NCBI GenBank assembly: GCA_016794985.1
Contig: JAEUIQ010000031.1
Location: 1-64,000 of the forward strand
Origin: Planctomycetaceae bacterium
GTDB lineage: Bacteria; Planctomycetota; Planctomycetia; Pirellulales; Pirellulaceae
Direction of reading: 5' to 3'
Length of the DNA stretch: 64,000 nucleotides
In this document: positions 23,706-30,687 of the stretch, in pieces
Numbering within the stretch: position 1 is the first letter of the stretch
How the letters are laid out: each line of letters starts with the position of its first letter
The notes under the pieces: generated by a model
Databases searched by the model: none
What the model was told of the DNA's origin: nothing
Seen by the model: only the letters and a program-made list of their open reading frames with translations
Translations under genes and position numbers: made by a program

Positions 23706-24947
23706 CTACTTGATGCGGGGTACCGCCACGGCTACCGGGATCAGGTCCAGCGCCACTCGTTTGCCAGTAGGGCCAACCACCGTCAAGGGTTCGTAGAACG
23801 GCTTCACGCCCGGAACATTGTCGACGACTTTCGCTTTGAATTTGTCGATGATTTCTTGGGCGGCTGGGTTGACGACGGGGTTGCGTGAGTCGGCATCTTT
23901 CACGGCCCAGTCGAACGAGCCGACGCATACGATACTCGAGTCACGGTCGTGATACGAATAGGCCTCAAAGCCCTTCTCGCGCAAGAGTTCCGCGATGTAA
24001 TTGGCGTTGGCCTCGGCCTCCATCAATTTGCTCTCTTTGAGTCCGCCGCCGGTGCGCAGCAACAGATTGAATTCTTCTGTCTTTTGTTGAATCTCTTTTT
24101 CGTCGTAGACGGTCTCTCCTTTGAACGTCGCAACACGGACCGTGAAGGCTTTGGGATTATTCAGCAAGCTGAATTTGTCGCCTTTGTTCATTTTGATCAC
24201 GATCGGATCCACCACCTGTCGCTCAAAGTAGTCTTCTGGCAACAGCGGATTGGGGACGGCAAAAGCGCCTTTCATCGGACTGGCAGGCCCAGTATTGCCC
24301 TGCTTGGTCGTCACCGAACGCAGCAACTCGCGAAAGCCGACCATGTTTTGAAAGGTTTCGCTGTTTTCGGAAACGTGCAAGGACTTGGGATAAAGCCCCT
24401 TGATCTTCGTCAGTGTTTTCTCGAGTTGAGCATCTTCCGCTGAAGAAAAATGTCCGACCAATACCGAAACGTCCTCGGTTCGAATCGGGTTGGCGGCGCG
24501 CATTTTCGCCGGCGCCAAATCGTATTGGTCCACGAGGCCTTCGGATCGCTTGACCGAATACCCTAACCCTTGGAGTTGTTGAGAATAGTCAAACGAGTGT
24601 TCGTACGTGTAAGCTTTGAAACCAATCGACCTAAGTTCTTTCGCCAAAGCTTCCGCTTGGTGCTTGCCCTCACCTGGGAACGAGGCACACATGATCATCC
24701 AAGGGCCATCCGACATCTGCAACTGATATCCCGCTTCGGCCTCCTCGTGATTAACTCGACGAAAGGGCGTGGGAAATCCCTTGAACAATCGAGAGCCGGT
24801 CGGCTTCGCTTCTGCCGTTGTTTCTTGTTCGTTCGATTGTGAACCTGGCAGTAAGTTTCGTAATGGTGACTGTGCGGCACCCGTTTCTACGAACAGCGTT
24901 AAGCCACAAGCGATTCCCATCAGAAAGATTGGTTGCCGACCAAACAT
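23706..24947 (-). CDS. Exported protein with SPOR-like modules
   Basis: The product is 413 residues from ATG 24947 (MFGRQPIFLMGIACGLTLF, a signal peptide; AAGGGAA lies just upstream, and the frame's TTG at 24968 is less likely). Three stretches share the SPOR pattern of a beta strand, an alpha helix with Ala/Leu/Glu, then GF.AY.Y: WMIMCASFPGEGKHQAEALAKELRSIGFKAYTYEH, SVLVGHFSSAEDAQLEKTLTKI, and FTVRVATFKG with ANYIAELLREKGFEAYSYHDRDSSIVCVGSF. SPOR domains bind denuded peptidoglycan glycans in other bacteria; planctomycete walls make such a role plausible but unproven. It converges with the S9 peptidase gene, 40 bases apart. Confidence 0.65.
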   Translation of the reverse strand: MFGRQPIFLMGIACGLTLFVETGAAQSPLRNLLPGSQSNEQETTAEAKPTGSRLFKGFPTPFRRVNHEEAEAGYQLQMSDGPWMIMCASFPGEGKHQAEALAKELRSIGFKAYTYEHSFDYSQQLQGLGYSVKRSEGLVDQYDLAPAKMRAANPIRTEDVSVLVGHFSSAEDAQLEKTLTKIKGLYPKSLHVSENSETFQNMVGFRELLRSVTTKQGNTGPASPMKGAFAVPNPLLPEDYFERQVVDPIVIKMNKGDKFSLLNNPKAFTVRVATFKGETVYDEKEIQQKTEEFNLLLRTGGGLKESKLMEAEANANYIAELLREKGFEAYSYHDRDSSIVCVGSFDWAVKDADSRNPVVNPAAQEIIDKFKAKVVDNVPGVKPFYEPLTVVGPTGKRVALDLIPVAVAVPRIK

Positions 24948-25117
24948 GTCGAATTCCCTTTCGCTCAACAGTCGTCAACCGCCAACACGGGGACGCCGTT
25001 GTTCAACTTCCATATCCAAGTCGCGATCCACCGATTTGTGACCGCTGGCAAGACTGCCCGACCGACACTAGCAAATCTGCACTTAAGATCGCAAGGGCGA
25101 TTTCGGGCTGGCTGCTA

Positions 25118-25927
25118 TCAGTCGCGATATTTTCGATTCGAAGCCAGCTCTAAGACGATTTTCAGACGGACAGAGTCCAGATTGTCTAGCGGGAGCGCGC
25201 TTGGTTTGGGTAGATCGATCACAAATGACGTTGGCACGTCGGTGGGCAAAGAGGGCAGTTTGAAGCGGCCTCGCGCCACGTTCTCGCCAGCCAGCAATTC
25301 GTAGTGAAACACTGTGGATAGCCGACAAATCGCGGCGGAGTAGTTCACAGTGCCACTCAATTGCCAGCGATCTTCGACCGGCGTCACCTTGAGATCCCGA
25401 AAGGTGTAAGGACCATCCACCTGTTCCTCGCTCAGCGGTAAAGCCAATTCAGAAAGTTTGGGGAAAGTCGGCAGCTTCAGGAGCTTTTGTTCGATTTCCT
25501 TTTGGTTCGAGTTGCCCATGACGGTCAAGTGCTGACAGAAACGGATGTTGAATAGTTCGTGGTCCGCCAACCCATTTCGTTCCGGAAGGCAAATGAAGTA
25601 TCCGGTTTCTAGGTCAACATCAACAATCGAACAGACGTGTCCAATGTCGGCTGCGCGGATGGTGTCTTGGGGTCCGGACCGGAAGAACACAACCGGTAGT
25701 GAGAGATTTGGGATATTGACCGTCCTAAAGGCGGGTTCGGCATTCGCTTTCCTAAACTCGTCCCGCATTTGGGCTCGCGACTCCGCGTCCGATTCCGGCA
25801 GAACTTGCTCGTAGCTTTTTACCCACTGGTAAAGAAACGAGCCAACGCCAACCAAGACAATGGTTGCGAGGACCAAAACGTCCCGTATCCTCAATGGCCG
25901 GCGGGAACGAGGTTCGAGGGTCGTCAT
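25118..25927 (-). CDS. Single-span membrane protein of unknown function
   Basis: The 269-residue product has a basic N-terminus (EPRSRRPLRIRD), one membrane helix at about 17-35 (VLVLATIVLVGVGSFLYQWV) and a soluble exported domain of about 230 residues. This has beta-rich sequence (FRTVNIPNLSLPVVFFRS; YTFRDLKVTPVEDRWQLSGTVNY; SFVIDLPKPSALPLDNLDSVRLKIVLEL). The last segment resembles a DUF-type beta sandwich, but no family could be named. It lies six bases after the EVE gene on the same strand, so the two are probably co-transcribed. Confidence 0.7.
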   Translation of the reverse strand: MTTLEPRSRRPLRIRDVLVLATIVLVGVGSFLYQWVKSYEQVLPESDAESRAQMRDEFRKANAEPAFRTVNIPNLSLPVVFFRSGPQDTIRAADIGHVCSIVDVDLETGYFICLPERNGLADHELFNIRFCQHLTVMGNSNQKEIEQKLLKLPTFPKLSELALPLSEEQVDGPYTFRDLKVTPVEDRWQLSGTVNYSAAICRLSTVFHYELLAGENVARGRFKLPSLPTDVPTSFVIDLPKPSALPLDNLDSVRLKIVLELASNRKYRD

Positions 25928-25933
25928 GAGGAT

Positions 25934-26419
25934 CTACCGATTTTTTCGGCGCGCATTCGCCATTTTTAGGACACGATCGAAGTGAAGCTTGCTGACCATT
26001 TGAACACTCAAACGCGAGCCACGACGAAGCACCTCCATACCAACCAATGCTGGATCGGCCTTGAGTTGCTCCAATGACACGATTTCAGCAAATGTTTGAA
26101 CCCAGCGAACATCGATTGCGAACCAAGTCGGTTGTTCCAGTCGACTCTTGGGATCAAAATAGGGGTCCGTCGCATCCAAGGCCGTCGAGTCCGGATAGGC
26201 TGCCGAACTGATCTCGGCTACACCGGCTACACCGCTTGGTTCAGCGTTGGAATGATAAAACAGCACGTGATCGCCGGGTTTCATCTGATCGCGAATAAAA
26301 TTGCGAGCCTGATAATTGCGGACGCCGCCCCAATCCGTCGTTTGATTAGGGGCCGCTTCTAAATCGTGTATCGAGAAGACGTCGGGTTCGGACTTCAATA
26401 GCCAATAGGCCTTGGCCAT
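25934..26419 (-). CDS. EVE domain-containing protein
   Basis: The 161-residue product is a single EVE/PUA-like domain: AYWLLKSEPDVFSIHDL at the start, TTDWGGVRNYQARNFIRDQMKPGDHVLFYHSN with the aromatic pocket residues, the VAEISSAAYPDSTALD strand and YFDPKS...PTWFAIDVRWV. It is the bacterial counterpart of thymocyte nuclear protein 1. EVE domains recognise modified bases in DNA or RNA and some are fused to restriction proteins; this one stands free. It is three bases downstream of the flotillin gene and six upstream of the membrane protein, forming a leftward group of three. Confidence 0.9.
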   Translation of the reverse strand: MAKAYWLLKSEPDVFSIHDLEAAPNQTTDWGGVRNYQARNFIRDQMKPGDHVLFYHSNAEPSGVAGVAEISSAAYPDSTALDATDPYFDPKSRLEQPTWFAIDVRWVQTFAEIVSLEQLKADPALVGMEVLRRGSRLSVQMVSKLHFDRVLKMANARRKNR

Positions 26420-26422
26420 CGC

Positions 26423-27469
26423 TTAGCTCACTCGCATTCGACCAGCACGAAAGGCGGCGGCCATCGCCTCGGGAACTCGCGCTTCCGCACCAATCAACTT
26501 GGCTTGATTCAAAGCGACTTCGGCCTTCATTTCTTGTTCCATCGCGATTGCTTCCGCGCGCCGGCGTTCGGCGTTGGCGCGGGCGACACGTGTATCGGCC
26601 TCGGCTTGGTCGACTTGCAAACGAGCCCCAATGTTTTCGCCGACCTCGATATCCGCGATATCAATGGAGACGATCTCGAACGCCGTTTGGGCGTCCAATC
26701 CCCGCGCCAACACCGCTTTGGAAATCGTGTCAGGTCGCTCCAATACGTCGCCGTGAGTGGTACTTGAACCGATCGACGAAACGATGCTTTCACCAACACG
26801 TGCAATCACGGTCTCTTCGGTGGCGCCGCCAATCAATTGATCCAGATTCGTGCGGACCGTCACCCGAGCACGAACCTTGAGTTCCACGCCATTCTTGGCC
26901 ACTGCACTCAAAAAGTCTTTGCCTTTACGTTGGTCAGGGCAATCAATGACTTTGGGATTCACGCTTGTCTGCACGGCATCCAAACAGTCGCGACCGGCCA
27001 AGTCAATTGCGGCTGCCCGGTCGAAACCCAAGTCGATACGTGCTCGTTGAGCGGCAATGATCGCTTGAATAACTCGCATGACATGCCCACCGGCAAGATA
27101 ATGGGCTTCCAAACGAGCGGTTGTGACACCATTGGGTTCCGAGATATCTAACCCGGCTTGGGTCGCCATGATTTTCGCATTCACAATGATTCGTGGGTCC
27201 ACTTGACGAAAACCCATCCCAATCAAACTGGTGAGCGAGACACGCGCATTCGACGTTTTCGCTTGGATCCACAGGCCAATGTACTTGACTGTCAAGATGA
27301 AGAACACAAAGGCGATCAACGCCACAACGCCGACACCAGCAATGATGGCCAACGTGCCCACATCGATTCGCTGCTGTGCGAGCAGTCCAGGTAGGGTCAA
27401 CGATTCCACAGATTCATGGACGGGAAGCGCGGATAACCATCCCCAGTCGTTCGAGGTGTTTGCTGCCAT
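26423..27469 (-). CDS. floA: Flotillin-like protein FloA
   Basis: The 348-residue product has a hydrophobic segment at about 38-62 ([23 protein letters not shown]), then the FloA-specific block [49 protein letters not shown], a PHB/SPFH-like part ([38 protein letters not shown]) and a C-terminal Ala/Glu/Arg-rich coiled coil ([46 protein letters not shown]). FloA forms functional membrane microdomains in bacteria that have it. It is usually preceded by an nfeD-like gene, which is not seen here. EVE and a membrane protein gene follow closely. Confidence 0.93.
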   Translation of the reverse strand: MAANTSNDWGWLSALPVHESVESLTLPGLLAQQRIDVGTLAIIAGVGVVALIAFVFFILTVKYIGLWIQAKTSNARVSLTSLIGMGFRQVDPRIIVNAKIMATQAGLDISEPNGVTTARLEAHYLAGGHVMRVIQAIIAAQRARIDLGFDRAAAIDLAGRDCLDAVQTSVNPKVIDCPDQRKGKDFLSAVAKNGVELKVRARVTVRTNLDQLIGGATEETVIARVGESIVSSIGSSTTHGDVLERPDTISKAVLARGLDAQTAFEIVSIDIADIEVGENIGARLQVDQAEADTRVARANAERRRAEAIAMEQEMKAEVALNQAKLIGAEARVPEAMAAAFRAGRMRVS

Positions 27470-27619
27470 GGGTCGCCAGTCTCAATAATTTGCCAAAATT
27501 CGATTTCGAGGGGTCACTGAATTCGAGATCCGCTTACGAATCCCACCGCATTTTACCTTCGCCGCAGTGGCTCAGCTAGTACTTTGCCGCCCTGGTGTGG
27601 GAGGGCCTAGGCCGCATCA

Positions 27620-28042
27620 CTACTCGAATTTGGCCTCGCAGTGCTCGCAGGTCGCGTTGTTATAGGTTGGATTCCGGCAGGCACTGCAAATCCACTGGGT
27701 CGCCGGCTCTCGTCGGCTGTCAGAAATCTGGCCACTAAAGTCGAGACAGGTCAGTTTCTTCAGCAGCCGCAACGACTCGGCCAACCACCGAAACACCAAG
27801 AATAACGCGATCGAAGAAACGATCCCGACGAACAACTGAAAATGCACGAACAGGAACATAATGTACGAGTCGTGGACACGCAAAGCTGTGAAAGCGGTGT
27901 TAACACCCACGAAGTACATGAACGAGGTCACGAGAATGCCGACCGCCAGGAAAATCCACCCCCAGCAATCCAGCCAACTCTCCAGTCCCCAACGATGACT
28001 GGCGCGTTCGTATGGTGAAGCAAGGCGTTTTGCCAGAGCCAT
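27620..28042 (-). CDS. Small membrane protein with C-terminal zinc ribbon
   Basis: The 140-residue product has two or three membrane segments (around WIFLAVGILVTSFMYFVGV and FVHFQLFVGIVSSIALFLVFRWLAES) and a C-terminal CSAC...CEHC ribbon (WICSACRNPTYNNATCEHCEAKFE), which should bind one zinc ion. The ribbon would face the cytoplasm. No family name could be attached. It lies 23 bases after the arginase-family gene and 150 bases before the FloA start region, all leftward. Confidence 0.75.
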   Translation of the reverse strand: MALAKRLASPYERASHRWGLESWLDCWGWIFLAVGILVTSFMYFVGVNTAFTALRVHDSYIMFLFVHFQLFVGIVSSIALFLVFRWLAESLRLLKKLTCLDFSGQISDSRREPATQWICSACRNPTYNNATCEHCEAKFE

Positions 28043-28065
28043 CTGGTGTGCCCTCCACTATAGGT

Positions 28066-29073
28066 TTACGTGGTCCGTGGTCGCCACCGCCGCGCCAAAC
28101 GAGCTACCATTCGAGCCGCAACGCGAGCTGTTTGGTGATCCCGATCCAACGGAGGATTCAATTCTGCGATGTCTGCGACAACTAGTTTACCTGATTCCGC
28201 AACCAGATCCAGCAACGGTTCGATGTTGGCCAAGGGCACACCCAAGGCGGCCGGCGCTGAAACTCCGGGAGCCACCGCCGCTGGCAACACGTCCAAACAA
28301 ATCGTCAAGTAGACTCGATCGTGCCGGGACAATTGCTCCTGCAAGTGCCGCTTGGCCTCCGTCAATTGACTCGCCGTTTGAAGTTCTTCGTCCAGAATGT
28401 ACTGCACGTTCTGCTGGGCGGCCCGCTCGAATAGCCCGCGAGTATTAGCGAATTGGCTGATCCCAAACGCCGAATACTGCATTGGGCGACCTGAGGCGCG
28501 ACACCACTGAGCCATTTGAAAAAACGCTGTACCAGAGTTCCCCTGTGGCGAGGCGTTCCCTTGCAGTGAGGCGTTCCCCTGAAGTGGGGCGTTCCCTTGC
28601 GGCACGCGAAGATCCAAGTGAGCATCCATGTTGATGACCAGCAGAGATTCGGTTGCCTGCCAATTCGCACAGCAACCTTGAAAACTTCCCCACGCCATCT
28701 CGTGACCACCGCCCAAGACGATTGGCCTGCCACCTCTCGCCAATATTCCGGCAATACGATTTGCCAAATCCAATTGCGCCCCCTCCAGATCGCCCGCCGG
28801 GCATTCGACATCCCCAGCGTCCCACAACGGGCCTTCGTGGCTACACGGCGAGTTCCGCAAGATCGACCGAATGGCCGCAGGCCCCGCAGCCGCTCCGACG
28901 CGACCTTCATTTCGTCGTACACCTTCGTCGACAGCAAATCCCAGCAAGACAAGTCCTGCCGTCGAATCTGCTGACCACGGGCGTATTCGTTGATGCCATC
29001 GCCCGCCGCCCGGCGGCTCATCCGGTTCGTTGCGACCGAACCAAATTGTCGAGAATCGCTCCGAAGAATCCAC
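28066..29073 (-). CDS. hutG: Arginase-family hydrolase, formimidoylglutamase-like
   Basis: The 335-residue product (GTG start at 29073) belongs to the ureohydrolase superfamily and most resembles formimidoylglutamase, which releases formamide from N-formimidoyl-glutamate in histidine breakdown. Seen are LGGGHEMAWGSF, NMDAHLDLR (metal-binding DAHxD), GTAFFQM, and YLTICLDVLPAAVAPGVSAPAALGV. In the last motif a Cys stands where most arginases have the first metal-binding Asp of DxD; whether this is normal for this subfamily I cannot verify. A hexapeptide repeat of four units is inserted after DAHLDLR, in the loop that covers the active site. No other hut gene is near. Confidence 0.78.
   Translation of the reverse strand: MDSSERFSTIWFGRNEPDEPPGGGRWHQRIRPWSADSTAGLVLLGFAVDEGVRRNEGRVGAAAGPAAIRSILRNSPCSHEGPLWDAGDVECPAGDLEGAQLDLANRIAGILARGGRPIVLGGGHEMAWGSFQGCCANWQATESLLVINMDAHLDLRVPQGNAPLQGNASLQGNASPQGNSGTAFFQMAQWCRASGRPMQYSAFGISQFANTRGLFERAAQQNVQYILDEELQTASQLTEAKRHLQEQLSRHDRVYLTICLDVLPAAVAPGVSAPAALGVPLANIEPLLDLVAESGKLVVADIAELNPPLDRDHQTARVAARMVARLARRWRPRTT
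28535..28606 (-). repeat. 18-bp tandem repeat within the arginase-family gene
   Basis: Four copies of an 18-base unit (GCGTTCCC(C/T)TG...) encode the hexapeptides PQGNAP, LQGNAS, LQGNAS and PQGNSG. They sit immediately after the DAHLDLR metal motif, where formimidoylglutamases have a short loop. The units keep frame, so the gene remains intact. Confidence 0.85.
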
Positions 29074-29230
29074 GATGCTGATCCAGTATGCAAGTACCGC
29101 AACCGTGTTTGTTCACTAAAACAACGGCACTCATCCGAGTGCAAATTTCCGCATCCTTCGGTGTATAACCTTAGGCATCGGTGGAAAAGGTTTTACGGAC
29201 AGACCCACCGCCCCGCTCACGTGCTTGCCA

Positions 29231-29263
29231 CCCCTCAAGGGTTTGCCCCCCTCAAGGGTTTGC
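29231..29263 (+). repeat. Short direct repeat
   Basis: Two adjacent copies of the 16-mer CCCCTCAAGGGTTTGC, one base apart, lie in the spacer between tRNA-Leu and the arginase-family gene. A small perfect hairpin (GCACTC/GAGTGC) is at 29127-29142 in the same spacer. Nothing else is recognised in these 262 bases. Confidence 0.6.
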
Positions 29264-29335
29264 CTGTCGCTAACGGTGAAACACGGCCGTGAAATCCGAC
29301 ACCAAGCCTAACGGAGCTTTCTAGCAGCTCGAAGA

Positions 29336-29419
29336 TGCGGGCGAGAAGATTCGAACTTCCACTCCCTTACGGGAACATGGCCCTCAACCATGCGCGTCTA
29401 CCAATTCCGCCACGCCCGC
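29336..29419 (-). tRNA. tRNA-Leu (anticodon GAG)
   Basis: Read on the minus strand from 29419, the sequence folds as a tRNA. The acceptor stem GCGGGCG pairs with CGCCCGC, followed by discriminator A; the D arm is TGGCGGAATTGGTAGACGC; the anticodon stem CATGG/CCATG encloses TTGAGGG, so the anticodon is GAG. There is a long variable arm (TGTTCCCGTAAGGGAGT) as expected for a class II leucine tRNA, and the T loop is TTCGAAT. The 3' CCA is not encoded. The length is 84 bases. It would read CUC and CUU codons. Confidence 0.95.
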
Positions 29420-29457
29420 GTGCGTGAACCGGGCGACATTCTAACTGGGCGGTCCGG

Positions 29458-30687
29458 CTATTCGCAAGGTGTCGGTGTCGCCAATCCAGGAGTTTCTGCC
29501 TGCTCGATTTGCCTCTGATTGCGAGCGTCGAGACGCTGCCTTGTCAGTAATTCGAGACCTGCCGAGATGCGTTCCAGATCTTTTTTGTAGCCGCGGTGGG
29601 TGGCGAGACGTAGGGGAATCTGTTGCTGCAAAACCACATTGACTTTCCAATCCGTACACTCCAAGTACGGCAGGTCGTTGTGGGAGAACTCGTGGACTTT
29701 TCTCCGCCAGAACAGGTCGTAGCGAATGATCATCCATTTTCCCTCCCACACGTAGACTTGCAACAAATCGAATTTTTGGAACGGTCCAAAGTCTTGCTCG
29801 GCGTAGCACCACAAGTGACGACCATCGAACCTGCGATACGAAGGAAACAGCCACTGCCACCAGGGCTCTACCCAAAAATGCCAATGATAATCCAATCGCT
29901 TCTTTGTCCAGCGATAGATCACCACACAAGCCGCGAAGATGAACAGGTTCACCACTAAAGCCGCCACAGGGCTAACGGCATACAAGAGGAGAAGGCCTAA
30001 GCAAACCGTTTTGTTCAATAACTCGAAAGCCGCATCGACAAACGGAATCGGCGAAATCCAAATCAACAACTCGAACATGAATCGTACGCTCTTGACCACC
30101 ACGAAGTTGGCCACCGCCGCGATCATCAATACGAATCCCAAGCTCAAGGAAAACAAACCGGCCTGCACGGGCGAGAGCGTTGTCTCACTCACGGGATTCT
30201 GATCCGAGGCACTCAAGCCAATCGCGAACATGATCAAGGTGATCAAAAGCACCGAGTAACTTTCGATCCAGTCCAACGCTTGGGCAGCCGGTTTACTCAC
30301 TTTGGTCAGACGCGGCAAGCTGGTGAGCAACGTCAAGGCGAGAAAGATCCAGAACGTTGCGGGATGTTTCAGCACCGGGTTCGACGCCACCATGGTGTAG
30401 TCCGACAACCACGCCCCGCCCCAACTTGTCTCTTCCAACTGGGCCAAGCCACTTAGAACCGTGACGCCAAAAAACGGCGACATTGCCAAAGGGCTCAGCG
30501 GTCCGAAATCCGACAGCAATCGAATGGCCGGGTCCGACCAAAGTGCGTTGGTAGTCAAGTCCGACGAGCTGGCTTGGGGTGACGGCGCATCTTGGGCGAC
30601 GAACGGCGCTGCGAGCAGCGTTTCCGCACCTTCTTCTCGGACGACCCAAGATCCTGCGATGACCAACCCGAGGATTACCCAGTTCAT
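29458..30687 (-). CDS. Polytopic membrane protein of unknown function
   Basis: The 409-residue product starts with a signal-like helix (MNWVILGLVIAGSWVV) and has five or six membrane segments, among them FWIFLALTLLTSL, YSVLLITLIMFAIGLSA, LFSLSLGFVLMIAAVANFVVV and LVVNLFIFAACVVIYRW. A conserved-looking cytoplasmic C-terminal domain follows, rich in Trp and Tyr (HWHFWVEPWWQWLFPSYRRFDGRHLWC; GFFQKFDL-like segments; WKVNVVLQQQIPLRLA). The N-terminal part vaguely resembles DUF4126 but not enough to assign it. Its ATG overlaps the stop of the RND gene by four bases (ATGA), so the two are translationally coupled and probably act together. Confidence 0.75.
   Translation of the reverse strand: MNWVILGLVIAGSWVVREEGAETLLAAPFVAQDAPSPQASSSDLTTNALWSDPAIRLLSDFGPLSPLAMSPFFGVTVLSGLAQLEETSWGGAWLSDYTMVASNPVLKHPATFWIFLALTLLTSLPRLTKVSKPAAQALDWIESYSVLLITLIMFAIGLSASDQNPVSETTLSPVQAGLFSLSLGFVLMIAAVANFVVVKSVRFMFELLIWISPIPFVDAAFELLNKTVCLGLLLLYAVSPVAALVVNLFIFAACVVIYRWTKKRLDYHWHFWVEPWWQWLFPSYRRFDGRHLWCYAEQDFGPFQKFDLLQVYVWEGKWMIIRYDLFWRRKVHEFSHNDLPYLECTDWKVNVVLQQQIPLRLATHRGYKKDLERISAGLELLTRQRLDARNQRQIEQAETPGLATPTPCE

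Noticed and set aside
29127-29142. Hairpin GCACTC/GAGTGC as a terminator
   Set aside because: It lacks a T-run on either strand.
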